In this document: positions 19,362-28,016 of the stretch, piece by piece
Position numbering within the stretch: the first letter of the stretch is position 1
How the letters are laid out: each line of letters opens with the position of its first letter
From: Limimaricola sp.
Lineage (GTDB): Bacteria > Pseudomonadota > Alphaproteobacteria > Rhodobacterales > Rhodobacteraceae
DNA length: 64,000 bases
NCBI RefSeq assembly: GCF_016125575.1
Contig: NZ_WGLM01000004.1
Span: forward strand, 250,501 to 314,500
Direction: 5' to 3'
Notes under the pieces: generated by a model
Seen by the model: only the letters and a program-made list of their open reading frames with translations
Databases searched by the model: none
Told to the model about the DNA's origin: nothing
Program-made: the position numbers and the translations under genes

Positions 19362-20531
19362 TCATTCCTTCAGCCCCGACGAGCGGTGCAGCATCCAGTC
19401 CACCACGAAGTTGACGGCCACCGTTAACAGCGCGATGGCACTTGCCGCCAGAAGCGGTGCGCTGGCCACCTGCGGAGCGACGGCCGCGAAATTGATGAAC
19501 TGGGCCAGATCATGCACCATTGTGCCCCAGTCGGCCAATGGCGGCTGAATGCCGACACCAAGGAAGGACAGCGACGCAATGGTCAGGAACACAAAGCAGA
19601 AGCGCAGCCCGAATTCCGCCAACAGCGGCGCGGTAGCGTTGGGCAGGATCTCGCGGAAGATCAGATAGCCCAACCCCTCGCCCCGCAACTTGGCGGCCTC
19701 GATATAATCCATCACGACGATGTTCTGGCCCACCGCGCGGGCCAGACGGAACACCCGCGTGCTGTCGATCAGCGCGATGATCAAGACCATGTAGACGGTC
19801 AGCAGCCACTTTTCGCCCCCCGCCCAGACCGATGCGATGGTCATCAAAAGCAGTGCGAAGATCAGCGAGGGGATGGCCATCAGCACATCCACCAGCCGGC
19901 CCAGCAACTGGTCCAGCCAACCGCCCAGCGTCGCGGCAAGAAAGCCCAGCGAGCCGCCGACGGTGAAGGCGATCAGCGTGGTGGCAAAGGCGATGCCGAC
20001 AGTGTTCTGCGCGCCGTAGATCAGCCGCGACAGGATATCGCGCCCGATCTGGTCGGTCCCCAGCGGGAACAGCGGGTTGCCGCCCAGCGCCGGATCACCC
20101 CCCGGCACGATATTGGCCTGGGTAAAGATTTCCTGCTGGGCGTGGGGAGCGATCCATGCCGCGAAGATCGCCGTGATGGCGTAGATCAGGATGATCATGA
20201 TGCCGAAGGCCGCCGTCAGCGGCATGGCGCGGAACAGCTTTCTGGTGCGCGCGGTGCCAATATGGCGGCCCGCCAGTCGGAACAGCCACGCCGCCACCGC
20301 GAAGCCGACAAAACCCATCACCGCCCAACGGAAGAACACCGCCTTCGGCAACGTCCACAGCCAGACACCCGCCGCCAGCGCGAAAACCCCGAAGACATAG
20401 CCGTAGGCAACGCCGAAGGGCATGTCGCGGAAGAAGGGGCGGTTCCCGGCTGCCCGTCCGGCCGCCCGGAACAGCCAGCCGATAACGCCGATGGCGACGA
20501 ACGTCCCGATGATCCATACGGCTGCGATCAT
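19362..20531 (-). CDS. ABC transporter permease, DppC type, with a duplicated N-terminal membrane segment
   Basis: This 389-residue inner-membrane permease has a normal DppC/OppC core from about residue 98, with the N-terminal OppC-like RAMPLTAAFG, GTDQIGRDILSRLIYGAQ and EAAKLRGEGLGYLIFREILPNATAPL (the EAA loop that contacts the ATPase). Before it are about 95 extra residues with further membrane spans. Residues 18-62 (WLFRAAGRAAGN..FFRDMP..VAYGY) resemble residues 80-129 (WLFRLAGRHIGT..LFRAMP..AAFGI), so the extension looks like a copy of the TM1 region. The start ATG overlaps the upstream permease stop by 4 nt. Confidence 0.9.
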   Translation of the reverse strand: MIAAVWIIGTFVAIGVIGWLFRAAGRAAGNRPFFRDMPFGVAYGYVFGVFALAAGVWLWTLPKAVFFRWAVMGFVGFAVAAWLFRLAGRHIGTARTRKLFRAMPLTAAFGIMIILIYAITAIFAAWIAPHAQQEIFTQANIVPGGDPALGGNPLFPLGTDQIGRDILSRLIYGAQNTVGIAFATTLIAFTVGGSLGFLAATLGGWLDQLLGRLVDVLMAIPSLIFALLLMTIASVWAGGEKWLLTVYMVLIIALIDSTRVFRLARAVGQNIVVMDYIEAAKLRGEGLGYLIFREILPNATAPLLAEFGLRFCFVFLTIASLSFLGVGIQPPLADWGTMVHDLAQFINFAAVAPQVASAPLLAASAIALLTVAVNFVVDWMLHRSSGLKE

Positions 20532-21520
20532 TTCGGGTGCCTCAGGCGCGGGTTGGACAGGATCGACAGGATGTCGGCCAGAAGGTTCAGCAGGATATAG
20601 GCCCCCGCAAAGATCAGGCAGCAGGCCTGCACGACGGGAATGTCGCGGATTTTCACGCTATCGACGAAAAGCTGGCCAATGCCGGGATAGACAAACACCA
20701 CCTCGACCACGACGACACCTGTGATCAGGTAGGCGAGGTTCAGCGCGATCACGTTGATGATCGGGGCCAGCGCATTGGGCAGGGCGTGGCGCACGATTAC
20801 CCGCAGCGGTGAGACGCCCTTAAGCCGCGCCATCTCGATATAGGGGCTGGCCAGAAGGTTGATGATTGCTGCGCGCGTCATCCGCATCATGTGGGCGGTG
20901 ACCACCAGCGTCAGCGTCAGCGCGGGCAGCAACGTCTTGTCCAGCCGGTCGGTAAAGCTCATCCCGTCGTAGATGTTCGACAGCGACGGCAGGATCGGGT
21001 TCAGCACGGCCAAGAACAGGATCAGGATATAGGCAAGAAAGAATTCGGGCGACGAGATCGAGGTCAGCGTCAGGATGTTGGCGGCCCGGTCGAAAACCGA
21101 ATTGCGGTAAAGTGCCGCCAGCAGCCCCAGTGTGACCGAGATCGGCACCGCGATGGCCGCCGTCACGCCGGCAAGGAACATCGTGTTGGCGAAACGCGGG
21201 GCAATCTGTTCGGCCACCGTCTTGGCGCCCGAGGTGGTGCCGGTGAAGCTGGCAAAGTTCGCCTGTGCAAAGGACGTACCCAGATCACCATGGATCGCGC
21301 CGCCCAGCCACGCGAGGTAACGGACAACCGGCGGCTGATCGAGGCCCAGACCTGTACGGATCGCCGCCACCGCTTCAGGCGTGGCACCCTGACCCAGAAT
21401 CGCTTGCGCGAAATCGCCGGGTAGCAGGTTTACCGCCGTGAAGATGACGATCGAGACGATGAACAGCGTCAGAAGGCCAAGGGCCAGCCGCTGCAAGATG
21501 ATGCGCAGGACCGAATTCAC
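20528..21520 (-). CDS. ABC transporter permease, DppB type
   Basis: This is a 330-residue inner-membrane permease and the first gene of the importer operon. LRIILQRLALGLLTLFIVSIVIFTAVNLLPGD is the standard DppB start, and EMARLKGVSPLRVIVRHALPNALAPIINVIALNLAYLITGVVVVE holds the ATPase-contact loop and last helices. I take GTG 21520 (GAGAGG upstream) as the start; a TTG at 21556 would add 12 residues. The next permease overlaps by 4 nt. Confidence 0.9.
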   Translation of the reverse strand: MNSVLRIILQRLALGLLTLFIVSIVIFTAVNLLPGDFAQAILGQGATPEAVAAIRTGLGLDQPPVVRYLAWLGGAIHGDLGTSFAQANFASFTGTTSGAKTVAEQIAPRFANTMFLAGVTAAIAVPISVTLGLLAALYRNSVFDRAANILTLTSISSPEFFLAYILILFLAVLNPILPSLSNIYDGMSFTDRLDKTLLPALTLTLVVTAHMMRMTRAAIINLLASPYIEMARLKGVSPLRVIVRHALPNALAPIINVIALNLAYLITGVVVVEVVFVYPGIGQLFVDSVKIRDIPVVQACCLIFAGAYILLNLLADILSILSNPRLRHPK

Positions 21521-21584
21521 CTTGGCCGCACCTCTCCCCGTTTTATTGACTCGCAAGTTAACGAACGGGAAGAACCTGTAAACC

Positions 21585-22574
21585 CTATTTTCCCAATCCT
21601 TCCGGATGGGCGCCGATTAGGTCCATCGTGCGCACCAGTTCGGCGGTGATGCCGGGCTCGGACAAGGCATGGCCAGCACGGCCGATCAGGTTGAGCCGCG
21701 CGCGCGGCCAGGCTGACGCCAAGGCATCGGCCGAGGCGGGCGGGCAAATCATGTCATAGCGGCCCTGCACGATAGTGCCGGGGATATGCGCGATGCGCGC
21801 CATGTTGCGCAGGATTTGCTGGTCCGGGCTGAGAAAGCCCATGTTCTGGAAATAGTGATTTTCAAGCCGGGCAAAGGCACGGGCGTAATCCGCAGGGCTT
21901 TCGCCGGTTACGCCGTCATTCTCGATGGAGGCCAGCGCGTTTTCCCATGACGTCCAGGCCCGGGCGAATCGCGTTTCCTGAATCAGGTCGCCCGAGAACA
22001 GGCGCCGATGATAGGCACCAATCAGATCGTGGCGTTCGTCCTCGGGGATGATATCGGCGAAGCGGCGCCAAAGGTCGGGCCAGAACCGTGCGGCACCGCC
22101 GCCGTAAAACCAGTCCAGTTCGCCCTGCGTCATCAGGAACACGCCGCGCAGCACCAACGCCAGCACCGCCGGAGGATGAGCCTGCGCATAGATCAGTGCC
22201 AGCGTCGCACCCCAACTGCCACCGAAGACGATCCAGCGGTCAATGCCCATCCGCACGCGAATGGCTTCGATATCCTGCACCAGATGCCATGTCGTGTTGG
22301 CCTCGATGCTGGCATGGGGACGTGAGCGCCCGCAGCCACGCTGATCGAACAGGATGATGCGGTAGATCGCCGGATCGAAGTAGCGGCGCATCGCCGGGCT
22401 GCAGCCGCCGCCGGGCCCGCCGTGCAACACCACAACCGGCAAGCCGTCTGGCCTTCCGCATTGTTCGACATAGATGCGATGCCCGTCACCCACGTCCAGC
22501 ATGCGCTGGTCAAACGGGTCGATCGGAGGGTAGAGGTGCGCCGATGCGCGCTTTTGCACAGAGACCTTGTCCAT
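21585..22574 (-). CDS. pip: Proline iminopeptidase
   Basis: This 329-residue alpha/beta-hydrolase removes N-terminal proline from peptides in the cytoplasm. It shows HGGPGGGCSP (oxyanion hole), DQRGCGRSRPHAS and the nucleophile elbow GGSWGATLAL, with the late HALSEPG histidine region. ATG 22574 (MDKVSVQKRASAHLYP) is the start; a much longer in-frame reading crosses ubiG and is not real. A TATATA box lies only 8 nt before the ATG, so the mRNA may be nearly leaderless, although I see no good -35. It follows the peptide-type ABC importer in direction of view, which fits peptide use. Confidence 0.93.
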   Translation of the reverse strand: MDKVSVQKRASAHLYPPIDPFDQRMLDVGDGHRIYVEQCGRPDGLPVVVLHGGPGGGCSPAMRRYFDPAIYRIILFDQRGCGRSRPHASIEANTTWHLVQDIEAIRVRMGIDRWIVFGGSWGATLALIYAQAHPPAVLALVLRGVFLMTQGELDWFYGGGAARFWPDLWRRFADIIPEDERHDLIGAYHRRLFSGDLIQETRFARAWTSWENALASIENDGVTGESPADYARAFARLENHYFQNMGFLSPDQQILRNMARIAHIPGTIVQGRYDMICPPASADALASAWPRARLNLIGRAGHALSEPGITAELVRTMDLIGAHPEGLGK

Positions 22575-22634
22575 GACGGACCTATATAACGTCGCATCGA
22601 CCGAGACCATGATCTGCCGCAAAAGGGGGACCGC

Positions 22635-23378
22635 ATGACCGCCAACACCACGATCGACCCTGCCGAGATCGCCAAGTTCGAGGCGATGGCGGCCGAATGG
22701 TGGGACCTTGAGGGCAAGTTCAAGCCGCTCCACATGCTCAATCCCTGCCGGCTGGACTACATCACCGGCCAGATCGCGGGCGAGTTCGGGCGGGACTTGT
22801 CCGCCGAGAAGCCGTTCGACGGGCTGCGCCTGCTGGATATCGGCTGTGGCGGCGGCCTGCTGTGCGAACCCATGGCCCGGCTGGGGGCAACGGTGGTGGG
22901 CGCCGACGCCGCACCGCGCAACATTCCGGTAGCCCAGCTTCACGCCGAACAATCGGGGCTTGAGATCGACTATCGCGTGACGACGGCCGAGGACATGGCC
23001 GCCAAGGGCGAGAAATTCGACGTGGTCCTGAACATGGAAGTGGTCGAGCACGTGTCCGACCCGCTGGCCTACCTGACCGCCTGTCATGACCTGCTGAACA
23101 CCGGCGGGCTGCACATCTGCTCGACCATCAACCGCAACCCGAAAAGCTATGTCATGGCCATCTTCGGCGCCGAGGTGGTGATGCGCTGGCTGCCAAAGGG
23201 CACCCATGACTGGGCCAAGTTCATCACGCCGGACGAGCTTTATGATCTGCTGCGCCGCGCGGGGCTGGACCCGGTCGACCGTAAGGGGATGCAGTTCAAT
23301 CCGCTGGGCTGGAACTGGCGCCTCTCTTCGCGCGATCTGTCGGTGAACTACGTCACCGCCAGTATCCGGCGCGACTAG
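22635..23378 (+). CDS. ubiG: Ubiquinone biosynthesis O-methyltransferase UbiG
   Basis: This 247-residue SAM-dependent enzyme methylates the two hydroxyls of the ubiquinone ring. Motif I is clear as [26 protein letters not shown] (near residues 71-96), and [32 protein letters not shown] is the UbiG N-terminus. AGGGGGACCGC precedes the ATG. It is divergent from pip with a 60-nt gap and meets marR tail to tail with 3 nt between stop codons. Confidence 0.96.
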   Translation: MTANTTIDPAEIAKFEAMAAEWWDLEGKFKPLHMLNPCRLDYITGQIAGEFGRDLSAEKPFDGLRLLDIGCGGGLLCEPMARLGATVVGADAAPRNIPVAQLHAEQSGLEIDYRVTTAEDMAAKGEKFDVVLNMEVVEHVSDPLAYLTACHDLLNTGGLHICSTINRNPKSYVMAIFGAEVVMRWLPKGTHDWAKFITPDELYDLLRRAGLDPVDRKGMQFNPLGWNWRLSSRDLSVNYVTASIRRD

Positions 23379-23381
23379 GCC

Positions 23382-23822
23382 CTAATCCTCGCTCAGCCGT
23401 TGGCGCAGCTCGCGCAACAACGGCAGAGTGCTGCGCACCTTCTCGGCCCCGACCTTGGCCACGACGTCGGCGATCAGCGGGGTGATGGCGGCCAGCCCGG
23501 CATCGCGCGCGGCCAGCCCTGCAGGGCTGATCGACACCATCTTGCGCCGGGCGTCTTCCCAGTCGGGGCGAACGTGGATCCATCCCGCCCATTCCAGCTT
23601 GCCCAAGGTGTTGGTCATGGCGCCGCGTGTCAGGTGAAACGCCTTGGCCAGCTGCGCGGGCGAACGTTCGCCGCCGACATGCGCCAGCAGGTTCAGCACC
23701 GCGAAATGCGACAACTCCATGCCTTTGGGCAGCACTCGCGCCACGTTGCTGCGCGCCAGCTGCTCGACCATGAGGATCTCGCTGAAAAGTGTCACTGCAA
23801 GGCTGTTGCCAGGATCGTTCAT
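23382..23822 (-). CDS. MarR-family transcriptional regulator
   Basis: This is a 146-residue winged-helix regulator. The recognition part is PAQLAKAFHLTRGAMTNTLGKLEWAGWIHV (residues about 55-85), followed by the wing DWEDARRKMVSISPAG. MarR dimers usually repress nearby genes and respond to small ligands. It is the last gene of a tight group (comF, grxC, nitrilase, marR), overlapping the nitrilase gene by 4 nt, so self-control of this operon is possible. Confidence 0.9.
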   Translation of the reverse strand: MNDPGNSLAVTLFSEILMVEQLARSNVARVLPKGMELSHFAVLNLLAHVGGERSPAQLAKAFHLTRGAMTNTLGKLEWAGWIHVRPDWEDARRKMVSISPAGLAARDAGLAAITPLIADVVAKVGAEKVRSTLPLLRELRQRLSED

Positions 23823-24652
23823 CTGGGTCCTTCGAAGGGGCGGTCATGCTGAAGGGCGGGAATGCGCGCCCTTGCTTCTGCCACCTTGGCACGGTCCAGA
23901 TCAACGTAAACGATGCCGGGTGCTGTTCCCGCATCGGCCAGAACTTCGCCCCAGGGCGCCACGGCCATGGCGTGCCCATACGTCGTGCGCTGGCGGCCAT
24001 GTGCGCTGGGGTGGGTGCCTGTTTGCGCCGCGGCAAGAACGTAGCACCCCGTCTCGATCGCGCGGGCGCGCAGCAGCGGTTCCCAATGCGCGGCACCGGT
24101 CACCGGCGTAAAGGCAGACGGGATCAGCAGCACCTCGGCCCCGGCATGGGCCAGCGCGCGGTAGAGATAGGCAAAGCGCAGGTCGTAACAGACGCTGAGG
24201 CCGATCCGGGCAAAGGGCGTATCGGCCACGACGGCCCGCGCACCGGGCCGGAAGGCCGCCGATTCGCGGAACGTCTCGGTGGCGCTGACCTGCACGTCGA
24301 ACATGTGGATCTTGTCGTAGCGCGCGACGATGCCGCCATCGGGCCCGATCAGGAAAGACCGGTTGGCGAACCGCCCATCCGGATCGCCGGACTTGAGCGC
24401 GAGCGAACCGATCGACAGCCACAGGCCCAGCTCGCGCGCGCTCGCGCGCAGACTCGCCAGCGTCGAATCGTCCTCCTCGGTCAGCAGGACATCAGCCTGA
24501 AGCGCACGGTCCAACGAAACGAAATTCGTCACTTCGGGCGTCAGGACAAAACCGGCGCCGGCCGCCTTCGCTTCGGCCAGCATCTCGCGCACCATGGCAA
24601 GGTTCGCTGCCGGCTCCTCGCCCGACGTGATCTGAAGCAGGGCGGCCCTCAC
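23819..24652 (-). CDS. Carbon-nitrogen hydrolase (nitrilase superfamily, Nit1/Nit2-like)
   Basis: This 277-residue enzyme has the nitrilase Glu-Lys-Cys triad: Glu in LTPEVTNFVS (near 43), Lys in RYDKIHMFDV (near 112) and Cys in IGLSVCYDLRFAYLYRALA (near 150). Close relatives (Nit1/Nit2) repair deaminated glutathione or hydrolyse omega-amides, and the 4-nt overlap with glutaredoxin on one side fits a thiol-metabolite repair role (inferred). The start is GTG 24652, overlapping the grxC stop as GTGA; a longer reading from 24709 would lie inside grxC. Confidence 0.88.
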   Translation of the reverse strand: MRAALLQITSGEEPAANLAMVREMLAEAKAAGAGFVLTPEVTNFVSLDRALQADVLLTEEDDSTLASLRASARELGLWLSIGSLALKSGDPDGRFANRSFLIGPDGGIVARYDKIHMFDVQVSATETFRESAAFRPGARAVVADTPFARIGLSVCYDLRFAYLYRALAHAGAEVLLIPSAFTPVTGAAHWEPLLRARAIETGCYVLAAAQTGTHPSAHGRQRTTYGHAMAVAPWGEVLADAGTAPGIVYVDLDRAKVAEARARIPALQHDRPFEGPR

Positions 24653-24906
24653 GCCGACAAAAGCGCGTCCAGCCGGCCCGCATCCTCCAGCGCATAGATG
24701 TCGTCGCAACCGCCGACATGCGTGCCGTTGATGAAGATCTGCGGCACGGTGCGGCGGCCACCCGCGCGCTGCACCATTTCAGGACGGCGGTCGGGGTTGG
24801 CAGCAACGTTGACCTCGTCAAAGCTGGCACCTTTGGCGTTCAGCAGGCGCTTGGCGGCGTGACAATAGCCGCAAGTAGGGGTGGTATAGATCTCGATCCG
24901 GGCCAT
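24649..24906 (-). CDS. grxC: Glutaredoxin 3
   Basis: This 85-residue thiol-disulfide oxidoreductase uses glutathione to reduce protein and mixed disulfides. The active site is CGYC at residues 12-15, with the cis-proline TVPQIFINGTHVGGCDD typical of GrxC. AAGGAGAGCCGCG precedes the ATG. It sits 30 nt after comF and overlaps the nitrilase start by 4 nt. Confidence 0.95.
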   Translation of the reverse strand: MARIEIYTTPTCGYCHAAKRLLNAKGASFDEVNVAANPDRRPEMVQRAGGRRTVPQIFINGTHVGGCDDIYALEDAGRLDALLSA

Positions 24907-24936
24907 CGCGGCTCTCCTTGGGTAACAAAACCCAAT

Positions 24937-25659
24937 CTAGGTATCTTTGCACACGCGGGCCAGTGTCAGAACGCATACCTCCGTTGCACCTGCCGCCTGT
25001 GCCGCTTCAGCCGCGGCGGCAAGCGTCGCGCCCGATGTCATCACGTCATCGATCAGCAACACCGGGCGGCCCGCTGCCTGTACGCCCCGCTTGGGATGTG
25101 GGTAGATCGCGGCATCGAGCATGGCAAAACGTGCATCGCGCCCCAGCCCCTCCAGCAGATGGGTGCGTCGGCTTCTGACCAGCAGATCGGGCATCACCTC
25201 CATCCGGGTTACCCCGCCCACAACCCGCGCCAGAAGGGCGGCCTGATTGAATCGGCGGCGCAACAGCCTTGTCCAATGCAGGGGCACCGGCACCACCAAC
25301 ATGTCATCGCGCAGAAGCGGCCCGGACGCCTGCGCCATCCATCGGCCTGCGGCCTGCGCAAGGTCGGTCCGGTCGCCATGCTTGAGCGCAAGAACCAGCC
25401 GCCGTGCCGTGCCCTCGTAGCGTAGGGCCGCCCGGCCGTGCGCCCATGGCCGGGGCGTGGCAAGGCAATCGTCGCAATGCACCGCCAGGCCGTCGTCGTG
25501 GCCCGGCAAGGGCGCGCCACAGCAGTCGCAAACCAGCCCGCTGATAAAGGGCGTTTCGCGCCAACAGGCACCGCAAAGGCCGAAATCCTCTGTCGTCAGC
25601 GCAGCACACCCGACGCATTGCGGCGGATAGAGCGCGCGGACCACCGTTTGCATTCGCAT
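24937..25659 (-). CDS. comF: ComF-family phosphoribosyltransferase-like protein
   Basis: This 240-residue protein has N-terminal zinc-binding cysteines (CVGCAA, CGACW, CDCCGAP, CDDC) and a C-terminal type I phosphoribosyltransferase domain with the PRPP motif VLLIDDVMTSGAT near residue 205. ComF proteins are linked to DNA uptake (Haemophilus Com101/ GntX class), but the biochemical reaction is unknown. The start is only 22 nt from that of a divergent methyltransferase-like gene, so both promoters must reach into coding sequence. Confidence 0.88.
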   Translation of the reverse strand: MRMQTVVRALYPPQCVGCAALTTEDFGLCGACWRETPFISGLVCDCCGAPLPGHDDGLAVHCDDCLATPRPWAHGRAALRYEGTARRLVLALKHGDRTDLAQAAGRWMAQASGPLLRDDMLVVPVPLHWTRLLRRRFNQAALLARVVGGVTRMEVMPDLLVRSRRTHLLEGLGRDARFAMLDAAIYPHPKRGVQAAGRPVLLIDDVMTSGATLAAAAEAAQAAGATEVCVLTLARVCKDT

Positions 25660-25675
25660 CTTTTCCCCCTAGAAG
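25648..25675 (+). promoter_or_regulatory. Promoter of the methyltransferase-like gene (leaderless mRNA expected)
   Basis: TTGCAT (25648-25653) and TAGAAG (25670-25675) are 16 nt apart. Transcription would start about 7 nt on, at or next to the ATG at 25682. The -35 box lies inside the first codons of the divergent comF gene. Confidence 0.5.
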
Positions 25676-25681
25676 CGGGCC

Positions 25682-26512
25682 ATGACCCAGCCACCGCGCC
25701 TTGCCGATCCGTCGGCCCTTGCCCGCAACCGTGCCCGCGCCGCCCGCGCGCCCGCGCTGGTGCTGCAAGAGGCCGTGGCCGATGAAGTTCAGGAAAGACT
25801 GCACGAGGTTAACAGATCCTTTACGGCACCTGCGGTCGTGACCCCATGGCCCGATCTGTGGGCCGGGCGCCTTGCGGGCGCGCGCTGCGTTCAAGACACC
25901 GAGGTTCTTGATCTGCAACCGGGGGCGCATGACCTGGTGCTGCACATGCTGGCGCTGCATTGGGCGGCCGATCCGGTGGGACAGCTGGTGCAGGCGCGTC
26001 ACGCGCTGCGGCCCGACGGCCTGATGATCGCCACGCTTTTCGGTGGCCAGACGCTGGCCGAGTTGCGGGCCTGCCTTGCCGAGGCAGAGGCGCGGGTAAC
26101 CGGCGGCCTGTCGCCCCGCGTCGCCCCGATGGCCGAGGTACGCGATGCCGGCGCGCTGCTGCAACGGGCCGGTTTCGCCCTGCCGGTGGCCGATTCAACC
26201 CGCTATCGCCTCAGCTATCCTGATGCCTTGGCCCTGATGCACGACCTGCGTGCGATGGGCGAGGGCAACGCGCTGGACGGGCGCTTGCGCCACCCCACGC
26301 GCCGCGCCGTGCTGCTGGCGGCGGCAGAACTTTACGCCGACCGTTTCGCCGAAGCCGACGGGCGGATCATCGCGACCTTCGACGTTATCACCCTGACCGG
26401 CTGGGCACCCGCACCCGACCAACCGCAGCCGCTACGCCCCGGATCAGCCGCGCAGCGGCTGGCCGATGCCTTGGGCGCGGTCGAACATCCCTTGCCTCGC
26501 AACGGCGAATGA
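25682..26512 (+). CDS. Methyltransferase-fold protein of the BioC/NDUFAF5-like group, cofactor motif degenerate
   Basis: This 276-residue protein matches the class I methyltransferase family that includes NDUFAF5, a complex I assembly hydroxylase/methyltransferase-like factor. DLVLHMLALHWAADPVGQLVQARHALRPDGLMIATLFGGQTLAELR near residues 85-125 is well conserved. However, motif I, the glycine-rich SAM loop expected near residues 45-60, is missing: the sequence there reads APAVVTPWPDLWAGRLAG. I recall the same loss in other Rhodobacterales homologues. It may bind another ligand or act as a scaffold. It is divergent from comF and upstream of hemH. Confidence 0.75.
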   Translation: MTQPPRLADPSALARNRARAARAPALVLQEAVADEVQERLHEVNRSFTAPAVVTPWPDLWAGRLAGARCVQDTEVLDLQPGAHDLVLHMLALHWAADPVGQLVQARHALRPDGLMIATLFGGQTLAELRACLAEAEARVTGGLSPRVAPMAEVRDAGALLQRAGFALPVADSTRYRLSYPDALALMHDLRAMGEGNALDGRLRHPTRRAVLLAAAELYADRFAEADGRIIATFDVITLTGWAPAPDQPQPLRPGSAAQRLADALGAVEHPLPRNGE

Positions 26513-26576
26513 CCCCGCAATTGACCCGGGCACATTTCCGTTTATCTGACCCGTCGACGCCCAAAGGAATAGGCAG

Positions 26577-27659
26577 ATGACCATGTTCGACGCCAAGACC
26601 GATCCGGCCATGCCACGCACCGCCTCGCGCCCCGATCATGCTCCGGCTGATCACCCGGCGGTGAAGCCTGCGAAAATCGGCATTCTTCTGGCCAACCTCG
26701 GCACACCGGACGCGACCGATTACTGGTCGATGCGCCGCTACCTGGGCGAATTCCTGTCGGACCGGCGTGTCGTCGATTACTCGCCCTGGCTTTGGCAGCC
26801 GCTGCTGCAACTTGTCATCCTGTCGAAACGGCCGTTCTCATCCGGCGCAAACTATCGGTCCATCTGGAATACCGAGAAGGATGAAAGCCCGCTGATGACG
26901 ATCACCAAGGACCAGACCGCTGCCATCAAGGTGCAGATGGAGGCGCAGTACGGCGACAAGGTGATGGTCGATTTCTGCATGCGTTACGGCAACCCTTCGA
27001 CCAAGGCGAAGGTGCGCGAGATGGTCGAGGCGGGGTGCACCCGCATCCTGTTCTTCCCGCTTTATCCGCACTACGCCGGCGCCACGTCGGCCACCGCGAA
27101 CGACCAGTTCTTTCGCGCGCTGATGGAAGAAAAGTGGCAGCCCGTCGCACGCGTCGTGCCGCCCTATTTCGAGGATCCATCCTATATCGACGCGCTGGCG
27201 CAGTCGATCGAACGGACCTACGCCGCGGCCGAGGAAAAGCCGCAGATGCTGGTCTGTTCCTATCACGGCGTGCCGGAACGCTACCTGCGCGAGGGCGACC
27301 CCTACCACTGCCAGTGCCAGAAGACGACGCGTCTTCTGCGCGAGCGGCTGGGCTGGGACAAGACGCAGATCACCACGACGTTCCAGTCGCGTTTCGGCCC
27401 CGAGGAATGGCTGAAACCCTACACCGTGGAAGAAGTCGCGCGGCTAGCCGAGAAGGGGATCACCAACATCGCCGTCTGCGCGCCCGCATTTTCTGCCGAC
27501 TGCATCGAGACGCTGGAAGAGATCAACGAGGAAATCCGCGAAAGCTTTGAGCACGCGGGGGGCAAGACCTTTACCTATATCCCCTGCCTCAACGATGACG
27601 CCGCGCATATCGACGCGCTTTGCGGCGTGATCGATACCAACCTCGCCGGCTGGATCTGA
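26577..27659 (+). CDS. hemH: Ferrochelatase
   Basis: This 360-residue enzyme inserts ferrous iron into protoporphyrin IX, the last step of heme synthesis. The body begins at KIGILLANLGTPDA near residue 32. The catalytic histidine is in LVCSYHGVPERYL near 222, and CAPAFSADCIETLEEI contains the conserved glutamates. AAAGGA precedes the ATG by 12 nt. The first 30 residues are a variable extension. Other heme genes in the window are hemW and hemJ. Confidence 0.96.
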   Translation: MTMFDAKTDPAMPRTASRPDHAPADHPAVKPAKIGILLANLGTPDATDYWSMRRYLGEFLSDRRVVDYSPWLWQPLLQLVILSKRPFSSGANYRSIWNTEKDESPLMTITKDQTAAIKVQMEAQYGDKVMVDFCMRYGNPSTKAKVREMVEAGCTRILFFPLYPHYAGATSATANDQFFRALMEEKWQPVARVVPPYFEDPSYIDALAQSIERTYAAAEEKPQMLVCSYHGVPERYLREGDPYHCQCQKTTRLLRERLGWDKTQITTTFQSRFGPEEWLKPYTVEEVARLAEKGITNIAVCAPAFSADCIETLEEINEEIRESFEHAGGKTFTYIPCLNDDAAHIDALCGVIDTNLAGWI

Positions 27660-27677
27660 CGCGCCCGGAAAAGGAAA

Positions 27678-27701
27678 GGGGCGGAGGTTTCCCTCCGCCC
27701 C
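27678..27701. terminator. Hairpin terminator between hemH and a small membrane-protein gene
   Basis: A perfect 10-bp stem (27678-27687 with 27692-27701) has a 4-nt loop. The minus-strand side is followed by TTTCCTTTTCC, so it suits the small gene best but may also serve hemH. Confidence 0.65.
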
Positions 27702-27733
27702 GTCACTGTCCGTCGTTTATTCTTGTCGAACGA

Positions 27734-27940
27734 TCAGTTCGCGGTCGACGACTTGTTCGACGCAAGCACGAGCAGCGCGATCAGGATCAGCGGGATGATG
27801 ATGGCGGCCGACGAGGACGAAGCCTTGGTCTCCTGCACGATCGGGGTCGGGGCCATTTCCATCACGGGGGCAGCCATGCCACCGGCGAAAGCGGACGACG
27901 CAGCACCGGCGAAAGCGGTGGCGAGAGCGATTTTCTTCAT
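27734..27940 (-). CDS. Small secreted/single-span membrane protein of unknown function
   Basis: This 68-residue protein has a signal peptide (MKKIALATAFAGAASSAFA, cut before GGMAAPV), a short Pro/Thr- and Ser-rich stretch, one C-terminal hydrophobic helix (AAIIIPLILIALLVLA) and a tail SNKSSTAN. GGAGAACTGAAC precedes the ATG, and a promoter and a terminator flank it, so it is a real stand-alone gene. I recall similar small proteins in Rhodobacterales, but no function. A bitopic inner-membrane protein with its N-terminus outside is the likely topology. Confidence 0.75.
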   Translation of the reverse strand: MKKIALATAFAGAASSAFAGGMAAPVMEMAPTPIVQETKASSSSAAIIIPLILIALLVLASNKSSTAN

Positions 27941-28016
27941 GTTCAGTTCTCCGTTTTACCTGCCGCCTTTTTGGTGAGGATGGCCGCAGGCTGCTGATGA
28001 CACCTCATGGATGCCC

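Noticed and set aside
21585-23207. A 540-codon reading that extends pip upstream
   Set aside because: The extra 211 residues are antisense to ubiG; the pip family start at 22574 is clear.
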